From positions 27,242,628 to 27,306,627 of the forward strand of contig NC_088305.1 of assembly GCF_032854445.1 (NCBI RefSeq): 64,000 bases of DNA, in the 5' to 3' direction. Shown here piece by piece: positions 11,061 to 23,104 of this stretch. A program made the translations under genes and the position numbers. The notes below the pieces were generated by a model, which worked only from the letters and a program-made list of their open reading frames with translations, was not told the origin of the DNA and did not search any database. This stretch comes from Liolophura sinensis (Eukaryota; Mollusca; Polyplacophora; Chitonida; Chitonidae). Position 1 is the stretch's first letter. Each line of letters opens with the position of its first letter.

Positions 11061-14000
11061 ACCGTCATGTTTCTCACTAACTGGACAACAGCCCGTCATG
11101 ATTATCTCTAACTAGGCAACAATCCGTCATGATTCTTGCTAACCAGACAATAGTCCGTCATGATTCTCACCAAGCAGACCAATTAAATAGGCAACAGTCC
11201 GTCATGATTCTCACTAACCAAACCACAGTCCGAAGTGATTCTCTCTAATCAGGCAAAAATCCGTCATGATTCTCACTAACCAGACCATAGTCCGTCATGA
11301 TTCTCACTAACCAGACAACAGTCTGTCATGATTCTCACTAACCAGACAACAGTCCCTCATGATTCTTACTAACCAGACCATAGTCCGTCATAATTCCCAC
11401 TAACCAGAAAACACTCCGTTATGATTCTTACTAACCAGACCATAGTCCGTCATGATTCTCACTAACCAGACCATAGTCCCTCATGATTCTCACTAACCAG
11501 ACAACAGTTCGTCATGATTCTTACTAACCAGACCACAGTCCGTCATGATTCTTACTAACCAGACCACAGTCCGTCATGATTCTTACTAACCAGACCACAG
11601 TCCGTCATGATTCTTACTAACCAGACCACAGTCCGTCATGATTCTTACTAACCAGACCACAGTCCGTCATGATTCTTACTAACCAGACCACAGTCCGTCA
11701 TGATTCTTACTAACCAGACCACAGTCCGTCGTGATTCTTACTAACCAGACCACTGTCCGTCATGATTCTCACTAACCAGACCATAGTCCGTCATTATTTT
11801 CACACTCGCCAGACCATAGTCCCTCATGATTCTTGATAACCAGACCATAGTCCGTCATAATTCCCACTAACCAGAAAACACTCCGTCATGATTCTCACTA
11901 ACCAGACCATAGTCCGTCATGATTCTCACTAACCAGACCATAGTCCCTCATGATTCTTACTAACCAGACAACAATCCGTCATGATTCTTACTAACCAGAT
12001 CATAGTCCGTCATGATTCTCACTAACCAGACCATAGTCCCTCATGATTCTTACTAGCCAGACAACAGTTCGTCATGATTCTTACTAACCAGACCACAGTC
12101 CGTCATGATTCTTACTAACCAGACCACTGTCCGTCATGATTCTCACTAACCAGACCACAGCCCGTCATCATTCTCACTAACCAGACAACAGTCCCTCATG
12201 ATTCTCACTAACCAGACCACAGTCCGTCATGATTCTCACTAACCAGACCACTGTCCGTCATGATTCTCACTAACCAGACCACTGTCCGTCATGATTCTTA
12301 CTAACCAGACCACTGTCCGTCATGATTCTTACTAACCAGACAACAGTCCGTCATGATTCCCACCAACCAGACCACTTTCGGTCATGATTCTCACTAACCG
12401 GACCATAATCCGTCATGATTCTCACTAGCCAGACAACAGTACATCATGATTCTTACTAACCAGACAACAGTCCGTCATAATTCGCACTAACCAGACAACA
12501 GTCCGTCATGATTCGTACTAACCAGACAACAGTCTGTCATGATTCTCACTAACCAGACCATAGTCCGTCATGATTCTTACTAACCAGACCACAGTTCGTC
12601 ATGATTCTTACTAACCAGACCACAGCCCGTCATGATTCTCACTAACCAGACAACAGTCCCTCATGATTCTCACTAACCAGACCATAGTCCGTCATGATTC
12701 TCACTAACCAGATCACAGTCCGTCATCATTTTCACTAACCAGACCACAGTCCGTCATGATTCTCACTAACCAGACTACAGTCTGTCATGATTCTTACTAA
12801 CCAGACCACAGTCCGTCATGATTCTCACTAACCAGACCACTGTCCGTCATGATTCTCACTAACCAGACCACTGTCCGCCATGATTCTTACTAACCAGACC
12901 ACAGTCCGTCATGATTCTTACTAACCAAACAACAGTCCGTCATGATTCCCACCAACCAGACCACAGTCGGTCATGATTCTCACTAACCGGACCATAATCC
13001 GTCATGATTCTCACTAGCCAGACAACATTACATCATGATTCTTACTAACCAGACAACAGTCCCTCATGATTCTCACTAACCAGACAACAGTCCCTCATGA
13101 TTCTCACTAACCAGACCATAGTCCGTCATGATTCTCACTAACCAGATCACAGTCCGTCATCATTTTCACTAACCAGACCACAGTCCGTCATGATTCTCAC
13201 TAACCAGACTACAGTCTGTCATGATTCTTACTAACCAGACCACAGTCCGTCATGATTCTCACTAACCAGACCACTGTCCGTCATGATTCTCACTAACCAG
13301 ACCACTGTCCGCCATGATTCTTACTAACCAGACCACAGTCCGTCATGATTCTTACTAACCAAACAACAGTCCCTCATGATTCCCACCAACCAGACCACAG
13401 TCGGTCATGATTCTCACTAACCGGACCATAATCCGTCATGATTCTCACTAGCCAGACAACATTACATCATGATTCTTACTAACCAGACAACAGTCCGTCA
13501 TAATTCGCACTAACCAGACAACAGTCCCTCATGATTCTTACTAACCAGACAACAGTCCGTCATGATTCTCACTAACCAGACCATAGTCCGTCATGATTCT
13601 TACTAACCAGACCACAGTTCGTCATGATTCTTACTAACCAGACCACAGCCCGTCATGATTCTCACTAACCAGACAACAGTCCCTCATGATTCTCACTAAC
13701 CAGACCATAGTCCGTCATGATTCTCACTAACCAGATCACAGTCCGTCATCATTTTCACTAACCAGACCATAGTCCGTCATGATTCTCACTAACCAGACTA
13801 CAGTCTGTCATGATTCGCACTAACCAGACCACAGTCCGTCATGATTCTTGCTAACCAGACCATAGTCCGTCATGATTCTCACTAACCAGATCACAGTCCG
13901 TCATGATTCTCACTAACCAGACTACAGTTCGTCATGATTCTCACTAACCAGACCACAGTCCGTCATGATTCTCACTAACCAGACTACAGTCTGTCATGAT

Positions 14001-14342
14001 TCGCACTAACCAGACCACAGTCCGTCATGATTCTCACTAACCAGACCATAGTCCGTCATAATTCTCACTAACCAGATCACAGTCCGTCATGATTCTCACT
14101 AACCAGACTACAGTTCGTCATGATTCTCACTAACCAGACTACAGTCCGTCATGATTCTCACTAACCAGACCACAGTCCGTCATGATTCTCACTAACCAGA
14201 CTACAGTCTGTCATGATTCGCACTAACCAGACCACAGTCCGTCATCATTCTCACTAACCAGACCACAGTCCGTCATGATTCTCACTAACCAGACTACAGT
14301 CTGTCATGATTCGCACTAACCAGATAACGGTCAGTCATCATT
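11061..14342. repeat. 31-bp minisatellite, about 105 copies
   Basis: The unit is about CATGATTCTCACTAACCAGA plus CCACAGTCCGT, 31 bp. It runs with almost no length change for 3.28 kb. Variants alternate at fixed sites: TTCTTAC/TTCTCAC, CCACAG/CCATAG/CAACAG and CCGT/CCCT. A homogeneous block lies at about 11510-11750. From about 12390 longer periods appear: the rare AACCGGACC variant recurs at 12396, 12985 and 13419. Those spacings are 589 and 434 bp, 19 and 14 units. Since 31 is not a multiple of three, it is not coding. Confidence 0.97.
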
Positions 14343-14669
14343 ATTGCAACAACGTAGAGTGAGTAATTACTTTATTTCGACCAAGTGGTGTCTGCGATTT
14401 TCGTGTCTGCGATTAACCAAAATCATGTCTCACACAAACTAATCGAATAAATCACTTTATTCCAACTAGTGGAATGTCGGGCTCAAAAGCGGGATATCCG
14501 GTGTTCATTCCACAGAACAGTTCTGTTCTATAGTTCAGTCGCCTTGTAGTTTGTAGTTGTAGTGGAGGTAAGAATGTGAGATTTGTGCTTTTTAAGTTAC
14601 ATGCCCATAAGACACGAGCTTTTTTAGACACTGTGTAGTGTTGGGGTATTGGTATAATAAGTCAAAATC
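14343..14669. other. No supported gene
   Basis: A short unique stretch between the minisatellite and the SINE-A. No open frame or motif of note. Confidence 0.5.
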
Positions 14670-14680
14670 AATTCCCGATA

Positions 14681-14940
14681 GGGGCCTCCGTGGCTCAGTT
14701 GGTTAGCGCCCTAGCGCGGCGTAATGACCCAGGAGTCTCTCACCAATGCGGTCGCTGTGAGTTCAAGTCCAGCTCATGCTGGCTTCCTCTCCGGCCGTAC
14801 GTGGGAAGGTCTGACAGCAACCTGCCGATGGTCGTGGGTTTCCCCCGGGCTCTGCCAGTTTTCCACCGACCTTAATGCTGGCCGGCGTCGTATAAATGAA
14901 ATATTCTTGAGTACGGTGTAAAACACCAATCAAAAAAATA
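14681..14940 (+). mobile_element. SINE-A, full length with target duplication
   Basis: A tRNA-like head (GGGGCCTCCGTGGCTCAGTT, B-box GAGTTCAAGTCC) leads into the complete body and a short A-rich tail. It is flanked by AATTCCCGATA (14670-14680) and AATTCCCAATA (14941-14951), a duplication matching at 10 of 11. The duplicated site belongs to, or abuts, the LTR-like segment that follows. Confidence 0.93.
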
Positions 14941-14949
14941 AATTCCCAA

Positions 14950-15797
14950 TAACGATCCTTACCTGGGTCAAACAGAGTAACACTCTCAAACACTGAAATG
15001 GTTGGTTTAACAATTTAATAAATCAAAAGGAAAATAAGGATTTAAACTACAAATAGCAATGCACAGGATATATATATAATAAATGTTACAATAAATGGGG
15101 GCAGCTTACTCGTATGTACAAATACTTCAGACCTGAGATACGCTACAGTCCTTAACTTGACTTTCCGTCCTTGTCCAATCGGCCCTGGAATGTTCCAATC
15201 CTATTTCTGGACGTCCGGTCCCTCTTTACTGGCACAGTTTGTTGATCTCCCCCAACCATAAGAAGATAGAATCCTTCGACTCGTCTTACCAAGGAAGGTT
15301 GATACTCTTCTGGTATCGAGACAATACATCCTCCAGCAAGCAATTAATATATACACGATAATCACAGTTCACATACAGCAGAATGTCCGCCAACAGTAAC
15401 CCGTTAGTCCTAGTCCGGCTAATCCAAATTACACCGGTTTTCCACTCCAAAGGTACTAACGATTTCTTCTGACTACAGGTGTGATGTAACTCAAATAAAC
15501 CAGCATTCCGTCAACAGCACCTTATAGCTGTCCAAATATCAATGTCGTATCACTATCTTATAACTGTCTATCACTGTTCTATCACTGACTGACTCTAAAC
15601 CTGCAAATCTGCCGCCTTATATATTGTCATCGAAGCTTAGAGAAAGAACAAAGAAAAAAACATAAACAAGGTCATTTCCCAGAAGCATCGGTCAATCGAA
15701 ACTGACTGGCTACAAATCTACAAGATGACACGAACACGTCACGTGACTAAGCCGCGCTAGGAAATGTACAACTATAAACATACAATGTATCGTTACA
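14950..15797 (-). mobile_element. LTR-like or promoter-bearing segment (boundaries uncertain)
   Basis: Read on the minus strand, the segment begins TGTAACGATAC and ends ATCGTTA, so its ends are short inverted repeats of the LTR type. About 175 bp in are a TATA box and an initiator at standard spacing. Downstream lies a 63-codon frame (15343-15152) I cannot identify. No pol or gag sequence and no second copy is in the window, so a solo LTR is one reading. The other is the 5' end of a gene transcribed leftward. The ends do not show a clear 4-6 bp target duplication, which weakens the LTR reading. Confidence 0.35.
15588..15624 (-). promoter_or_regulatory. TATA box plus initiator
   Basis: On the minus strand TATATAA (15623-15617) lies 33 bases before the A of a TCAGT initiator (15590). 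This is the spacing of metazoan TATA-Inr core promoters. It would drive transcription leftward. Confidence 0.45.
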
Positions 15798-15814
15798 TGA
15801 ACATTAGCCTAAAT

Positions 15815-16034
15815 GGAGTTGGACCGATGACCCGTATCAGTATAATGGCTTCGGCGGGGCGGCTTACTTGCCTTCGGTAAGTCGTCTCATTGTAGCAGCA
15901 CTAGATAAAAGAGCGGTGGAAATCCGTCCTGCAACAAGGAGGTACATTACATACACCCTAAGGATTCCTTCGTCGTCATATGACTGAAAAATTATTGAGC
16001 ACGACGTTAAACCCCAAGCACTCACTCACTCACA
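15815..16034 (+). mobile_element. SINE-B, 5' truncated
   Basis: Starts within the body (GACCCGTATCAGTATAATGG), passes TTACTTGCCTTCGGTAAG and ends AGCACTCACTCACTCAC. The tRNA-like head is absent. Confidence 0.88.
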
Positions 16035-17588
16035 AGTGCATATGTATCAACGAAAAAAAAATTATTTCATCATGCACAAATATCTTAATTTTCCCTGTAA
16101 AGTTTGGTCTAAAAAAGAGGATTGCATGTATGTGGTACTGTATCTGACATTTTGGTAATAAATCCACGATGAAGGGTGCATATGTAAGTTTGAGAAATTA
16201 TGATAACCTCTACATGTGACTGTATCTTACCCTTTCGTAGTTACTGCACGTTGGCGGCTGTAAGTTTGCGTGCACAGCTTTCTTCTGGCATAGCTCTCAT
16301 CTGATGGGATAACCTTTGAAATTTTCCTAACAGATGTTGAAAGACATACCCCGTTTCAGACATTTCACGGAGCATTCCATGGCGGACCCATGCCAAAAAA
16401 CGTCATCTCATCCTCAACGCCAGAGAGCTCTTCCTGCTAGTGAGCAAACATTTTGAGCTTTGTGGCGACGATTATACCCAGGATATCTCTATGTGTCTAT
16501 CTCTATGCAGAGCGATGAAAAGCCAGAGCTGGGTAGCGATTCTTGCTGCAATCTTCTTCATGGCTGCATCTGTAAAAATCCTATGTAGAAAGCACTTAAA
16601 TGGAAATCAATCTAGTGAAACCATTAATTGATGTGGTGACTAGCATAAAAACGCTGACAATTATGTCTTTTGTTCGGTCAGTGTTATCAACTATTCTCGC
16701 ATGACATAACTGGGCAATCTCGACGTTTACCGGTACCTCCTCTTGGCGCATCTGTTACTTTGCCTTAGAAGGTTTATTATATAATTATTATATAGGTTTA
16801 TTTTACAACATACTTAGCACAAAAGCATTAGGAAAAGATTTATGTTTTCTGAAATCAATGACTCTAACCTCTCAACGCCTGTTCGTCAACCATTAAATCC
16901 CGTACTCTCACGTTCACAAGGAGATAGCTGTTTAAGTCAATGGGATAAAGAGACGTTTGAATGGAATACAGTCATTGTTTGTCACGAGATTGCAAGCCAT
17001 TTTCCATCACAATCAATGTAACCATACATCCTCGCAATGCTAGGTATTGACACGTCACATTTACAACAGTGAAATGAAATAAAGAAGAAATGATAAAACG
17101 AAGCAACTACCTGCATTGTTTCAGTGGATGATAGTATTATACGGCAAGACAAAGGGAAGAAGACAACAGTTCTATGATTTTTACAACTACGACATGATTA
17201 AATCATCACTGTAGCGCGGTAGGATTTGTCGATGGCATGAAATAAAGTAAAGGCAGGAAACAACATATAGAGAAAAAATATATAAACTCCCCTTGAATTT
17301 CGAGGAAAAGTCGCAAAGTGTCCAAACACGCCAGTATTTTTTTGTGCGATATAAATTATTCAAATAAAAATATTACTTTATGTTACCTTGGAGGTAAATT
17401 CCATGACTAACGTAATAATATTATTAAAAAACAATATCTGTAGCAGTTAAATTAGTCACCTGCGTTATTCTCTGTCAGCAATGCCATTGTCTAGATTGAC
17501 AGAGGCATTACTTATGGATAACAACTCCTGGATTTTTTGTGTTGGTGGCGTTTCGATGTAGGTTCTTACATCGTTATCAAACCATGTG
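16035..17588. other. No supported gene
   Basis: AT-rich. A 63-codon frame at 16440-16631 has a hydrophobic middle but no recognisable domain or splice context. Confidence 0.5.
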
Positions 17589-17607
17589 AACATACAGAGA
17601 TACAAGA

Positions 17608-17682
17608 CAACATATATACAGTAAGAGAGTGAGTGGTGTCAAAACAGGCAACAATACATACAGTAAGAGAGTGAGTGGTGTC
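17608..17682. repeat. 42-bp tandem duplication
   Basis: ACAGTAAGAGAGTGAGTGGT followed by GTCA occurs twice, offset by exactly 42 bp. A third, weaker partial copy lies just upstream. Confidence 0.75.
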
Positions 17683-18013
17683 ATACGGAGTCTTTTTTGG
17701 TGGTTTGTGTTAAAGGTCGTTATTGGATTTGTCCTTCCGATTATTGAACTGGAACGTCCATTTTGGTGAACGGCTGGTATGGGATGTATATCGTATGTGT
17801 ATCGACGCGTAGACTCATACTGACTCTTCTCAATAGCCTTTACCGTAACCCTATCTTCCCCACTGTCCGATGCATAACGATGACTTGTGTTCATTCAGAT
17901 ACCGTGTACTGGAGAATGGTAATGCGCTCATTGTCACCAGGACCCCACGAACAATTAAACTCGTGTGCCATGGGAAGTCGTGTACATTACCAATGACTCA
18001 CGTTTTCCTTCCA

Positions 18014-18295
18014 TGGTGAGTGAGTGAGTGAGTGCTTAGGTTTTAACATCGTACTCAACAATTTTTCAGTCCTATGACGACGAAGGAATCCTTAGTGTGT
18101 ATGTAATGTACCTCCTTATTGCAGGACGGATTTCCACCGCTCTTTTATCTAGTGCTGCTTCACTGAGGCGACTTACCGAAGGCAAGTAAGCTGCCCCGCC
18201 CAAGCTATTGATACGGGTCAACCACTCGTTGCACTATCACCTTCAGGCTGAACGCCAAGCGAGGAAGTTACAACTTCCTCTTTTAAAGTCTTAAG
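18014..18295 (-). mobile_element. SINE-B, head truncated
   Basis: GTGAGTGAGTGAGTGAGTGC tail, body with TTACCGAAGGCAAGTAAG, and the CTGAACGCCAAGCGAGGAAG part, stopping before the tRNA-like head at AAGTCTTAAG. Confidence 0.9.
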
Positions 18296-19014
18296 TTGTT
18301 TCTATGGTAATTGAGGTCTGGAAGAGAAGCAGGCAGAGTCCTATGGGGGGCAATTCTGGAGTGGTGAAAATTGTCACCAATTTCCAGAAGTAGTTCCACT
18401 TTTAGAATCTTTGTAATGTTTTCTTCTATTTGGATATGTCAACCCGACTAAAGCATCGCTATTGTGAAGCAAAAAACCTTAGGAATTCATAAAATACCGT
18501 TCAGATGATGTTTGCTTTACAATAAATATTTAGTGTTGTCTGTTCGCACTCTTTAGCTGCATAGAACCAAATAGTCGCATTTTCATCGATTAGGCCAAGT
18601 CATGATTAAAAAATGTTTGTTGTCGGTAACCACAGGACTTGTGGAGAGTAAAAAAAAGCTGCCGAGCTCGTAGAATTCGAAAGCTATTAGTCTTCTTTAG
18701 CTGGGTAAAATTTTGGTAGGGGTACATGTCGTTATAAACGAGTGTATATGTTTCGCTAAACTATTAAACTTCTTTTTATTTTGTGAGCTTCTATTTTTTT
18801 TTTTTTTTTTTTGAGGAAGATTCTGTTCGTTTAACGGCATTCAATGCTCCAATACGGGCACCAGTTTTCATCAGCAGGCGTCCCTCGCCCTGCCGGAAGT
18901 CATACATTCGACTGGCCTAGTACTTTGTCAAGCAAATAGATCTGAGTAATGACCGTTGAGCTTTTAACAAGGTACGGGGCTATATAGTCATAGGCTTCCG
19001 GTTTGCTGCTGCTG

Positions 19015-19440
19015 GCCACAGACCCATTAAGATTTCCATAAGCGACAATGTTAACGTTTAGGGCTGTAGCTCAGCCCTAAACATTCCTGGGCCAATAAGC
19101 TTTGGTGTATACCTGGCCCAGTGTGAGAGAAAGAAGCCATTAAAATCTTGACATAGGTTGACCGTCAAAATCTGGACCTTTCTGGGTGCCTAGCAAACGC
19201 CAAGGGGACGTCACTCGCAGCCTCATCACCATCTGTCTCCTAGTGTCCTCTCGCCCAGGATTTCAAACTTTCATCATTAAAACCCATACCTGCCCAAAGC
19301 TTAGAGAATTTCCATCATTTTGATACCAAGCATGCACCTGTACACCAAAAACGATAGGCTGACAGCAAAAAAAAAGACTTTACACTCTAAAATACACAGA
19401 ATTACAATCGTAATGGGGGTCTGTGTCCTGCAGAAGCTGG
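19015..19440. repeat. Dispersed repeat J, copy 1
   Basis: Closely resembles 48240-48712 in the same orientation over about 430 bp (shared TTCCATAAGCGACAATGTTA, GTTGACCGTCAAAATCTGGA, TACCAAGCATGCACCTGT), estimated by eye at 85-90%. Copy 2 holds two extra stretches of about 20 bp. No shared reading frame. The family is unrecognised. Confidence 0.85.
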
Positions 19441-19660
19441 TGCCGCAGTGGAGACCCTACTTTGTCGTCAAAACAGCGCGATTTGCAAAATCTAAATTAA
19501 ATTACATGTTGCGTTTTATTTATTTATAAGACGGTGAGGGGGTGGCATTTGCAACAGGAGCACAGGCGTAACTATGACAGTGTGACACAAAAGATTGCCC
19601 ACAATCATTTCTTTAAAAAAAGGGTGGAAGAAAGACGTGGTTGCAGTACATGTATGACGC

Positions 19661-19996
19661 TGAGAAAATGTTATGCGGTGTCGTTGTTGGGCATGCTTTG
19701 AGTGTTATGCGATGTCGGTGTTGGGCATGCTTTGAGTGTTATGCGGTGTCGGTGTTGGGCATGCTTTGAGCGTTATGTAGTGTCAGTGTTGGGCATGCTT
19801 TGAGTGTTATGCGATGTCGGTGTTGGGCACGCTTTGAGAGTTGTGCGGTGTCGGTGTTGAGCATGCTTTGAGTGTTATGCGGTGTCGGTGTTGGGCATGC
19901 TTTGAGTGTTATGTGATGTCGGTGTTGAGCATGCTTTGAGTGTTATGCGGTGTCGGTGTTGGGCATGCTTTGAGTGTTATGCGGCATGTTTTGAGT
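19661..19996. repeat. 34-bp minisatellite, about 10 copies
   Basis: The unit reads GAGTGTTATGCGGTGTCGGT then GTTGGGCATGCTTT, with few substitutions. Confidence 0.95.
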
Positions 19997-21750
19997 TTGT
20001 CTGAAAGGTAAATATTAATTACCACTCCAACTTCATCATTGCCGAAATCGTCATTTGTTGCTTGTTTCAATAACATTCAGCTAGAGTTGTGTACCCCAGC
20101 CTTAAGCCAGGCCATATAGCTAGGTCAAATTGATTTAATTCTTTGGTGGTTGCTGGTTCACTCATCTCAGCAGTTTCCAGTGTTGGATAAAAGACACACC
20201 CATCAAAGCATTACACCATATATCTTGTGTACATTCGAATGTTTATGTATGAATAGATACATTTTACAAAAAATTGACTTACAAGTCTATCTCACTTCAC
20301 ATTTGAATACAGTTCTATCTCTGAGGGATCAGAATTGTTCGTCACAAAAGAAAAATACAAAATTTTATACATAGGATCCTTCAAGGCCCATATGTACTTT
20401 GCTGTTTAAACCGAAGTGAAATTTTGATTTAGTGAAAGTTGATGATGACTTATAATCCTGCAATTGCACTGCCCTAAAACCCTTTTAGACCCATGGGTTC
20501 TAGTTTTTAGATTTATTATCAAGGACTGTACACAGAATGGACACACGTATGTCTTTCACCACTTAGACGAATCGCCGGCTTTTGTCAAAAAATTCTTTAC
20601 ACATGTACATTGTTTAGCACGTGTCGTCCTCAACGCGGTCTTTGCGTATGGAAATTTATTACCTAATGAACTGGTTAAGGTCTTACCGCTTTCATTGCTC
20701 ACAGACCTATCTATCGGACACTTCGTTTATACCCATTAAATGTCTTTAAACGTAAAGTGTTTTGCAATTTTTACATCAGGTAATATTTTGTAAATTTAAG
20801 CGTCAAGTCGAACATTCACATACCAATCGTAAACCGCAAAGAGACGCCCTAAGTTGATAATCGCAAGACCCATTTCCATGACAACGTAAAACAACAATTT
20901 TGAAAGGAATATGTAAGAAATAATACATACATAGTAAATAAAGTTGATAACATATAAGGGAGAATCAGTCAAGAGTTTTCAGTAATATCGGGAAAATCGT
21001 TATGCTAGACATGGCATCCTTCGTATTATTTTGTTAGTTCAGTCTAGGTTAAGTGTTCTTAACGATATCCTGCTGCCCTGGAATGCTGTATCCTGTCGAG
21101 TTGGCTTCCTGTCTTCAAACCCAGTCCACGGCTGAACGGTGAACCTTTTATTGAGTTCTAACGTTCCACTCGAGAATATTTCACTCATTCCGCATCAGCG
21201 AATTCTGACCGTCCAGGAATCTACAAAATGGAAAACGGAACAAATCAATTTACAAAACCTGTAACATGAAATTTCCAGGACATGAAAAATGCAAAATAGA
21301 AAATAGGGCAGCTTCGTCTAATATTCTGTATTTTTTTTATTCATAATTTAGACAGCATGTGAGTCCCGAACACTATATGTATACAGGCCTACTCTTTATT
21401 TCATATAACCCTATATCTACTTCCACATTAATTTCTTGTCAAACCTTAGGTCTGTACACATTATTTCTTGTAATACTACATATTTATACACTGTTTGACT
21501 CGTAACAATATATATTTTTATACACGTTATCTCTCTTTAACTGTCCACGACATGAAACCTGCAACTGCCTGTCATGTTTTCTATATGGAAATTGCAAGCC
21601 CTTTTTTTTAAAAATCATGATGCGACGTAGTTTACTACTCTTTCACAAAAACTGGTACATAAAATTAATATATGCATGATGGGAAAGAGTCCATGTAAAC
21701 GTCAGGTGTATTCACTGTCCTGTATATGTAATAGGAGGGGAAGCGATATT
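19997..21750. other. No supported gene
   Basis: AT-rich sequence. A 91-codon frame (20464-20739) lacks an ATG start and recognisable motifs. Confidence 0.5.
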
Positions 21751-21890
21751 CAACAGAAATAAAACCCTAACTAAGGTAAAATGACAAGAGGCCGTTTTTC
21801 ATTGTTTATGTCTGACCATCTGCCAATTATCACACGGTCGTTGCTGCTCTGGTTTTACTCTCTATGATGTAAATATTAAGCTTTAGGATA
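21751..21890 (+). repeat. Modular repeat, D segment
   Basis: AATAAAACCCTAACTAAGG, AGAGGCCGTTTTTCATTG, CCAATTATCACACGGTCGTT and GGTTTTACTCTCTATG align in order with the D copies at 35320-35440 and 9720-9830. Confidence 0.75.
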
Positions 21891-21939
21891 AGATGTTCAC
21901 AGATAGATATATTATAATATTTATTTATATTATATTTAT

Positions 21940-22016
21940 TTTTTGATTGATGTTTAACGCCGTACTCAACAATATTTCACTTATACGACAGCGACCAGAA
22001 TTTTGGCTGGAGGAAA
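21940..22016 (-). mobile_element. SINE-A tail fragment
   Basis: TTTGATTGATGTTTAACGCC, GTACTCAACAATATTTCAC and GGCTGGAGGAAA match the 3' part of SINE-A; similarity then stops abruptly just before the Tc1-like region. The missing part does not reappear on the far side of the transposase. Confidence 0.75.
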
Positions 22017-22204
22017 TTGTGTAAATCTTTTATTATATCATATTAAGTACCTGTGCACTGATATAAATATAGTCTTCTTCCATTTGCGAACACATTCTGT
22101 CTTTTTATCTATTCATGGCCAACCAACAACCTATTGTCAATGGGCAGACAACAAGTGGTTATTCAAGTCACGTCGCAAGCGTGTTTTCAAGGTGATTGAC
22201 TGAG

Positions 22205-23104
22205 GAAGGGTGCAAATGCAGATTGGCAAGCTCAGTAACGGGTGTGTCCGTCACGAGCGTCGATAGTTTCTGTGCATGTCCGTCTCAATGAAGTCACCAG
22301 ACGAGCAAGGAATGCATGCGGAATCTCCGGCCAGATCCTGGTTAGGCCTTTAGCCATTGCCTCAACTTTTTAGGGCTTGTGTCGCTGCCGTCGATGTTAG
22401 GTACTAAAATCAGGCGTATATGCATGCCAAAGATCCACATGAAAACATCCCTAAATGCTCTCGTCACTATAGCCGTATACGAGCGAGCATTGTCATGCTG
22501 GTGCTGCAGAAAAGGGATGACATCGGGTTGAAGGATCTGGTCTCTGCGACCTGCAGCACTCAAAGTAAACAGGAAGAGGGGCATGCCAAATGTGAAATTT
22601 CCCCATACAATCATTGGCCAGATGCCAAAACGGTTTCTCTCGACAACACAGGCGTCAAAGTAACGCTCACCCCGACGATGATACACGCGCTCATGCCCAT
22701 CTGAATGGAAAGAGTAGAAACGTAATTCGTCCATAAACAGTACATTTCGCCACCAGTGGGCAGGGCGTCTGACGTCGTGTCTGCTCCACTGCAACTTTGC
22801 TTGACGATGTTGCTGCGTCAGCGACGGACGTATCCTAGAACGACGTGCGCGCAATCCAGTCTCCTGTAGACGATTTCTTACGGTTTGTGTGCGACAATGG
22901 TCTGGACTGATTCGAGCGGTTTCTGTGGTGTACCAAACGTATCCACCCATCTTGCGTAACCGTTGTTACCCGTGGGTGTCCAGAGCGCGGACAATCCATT
23001 ACGTCCTGAAAAATTCTTTGGTGTCGGGCGAGCGCTGCTATTGCGCTTCTGTGACAATGCATCTGATTGGTGACCTCCTGTTGCGTTAATCCTGCGGCAA
23101 GCAT
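22205..23104 (-). pseudogene. Tc1-like transposase, inactive
   Basis: The minus strand encodes the parts of a Tc1-type (Tc1/mariner) transposase in order. An N-terminal helix-turn-helix segment (AAGLTQQEVTNQM...ALARH, then CPRSGHPRVTT) lies at 23104-22835. The catalytic core lies at 22950-22342, with the first acidic motif FMDELRF, the MIVWGNF segment and the second motif HDNARSYTA. The C-terminus (IPHAFLARLVTSLRR, ending DGHTRY) lies at about 22330-22205. Frames change near 22900 and again near 22430. In the C-terminal frame, the position where the third catalytic acid is expected (after TPDFS) reads TAA at 22399-22397. It therefore cannot make an active enzyme. Terminal inverted repeats could not be placed. 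Confidence 0.92.

Noticed and set aside
10861-14342. CRISPR-like array
   Set aside because: Units of 31 bp abut directly with no unique spacers, and the host is an animal; it is an ordinary minisatellite.
14681-14760. tRNA gene
   Set aside because: The tRNA-like A and B boxes belong to the SINE-A head; the sequence continues into the SINE body and no cloverleaf with matching acceptor arm was found. The same applies at 61873.
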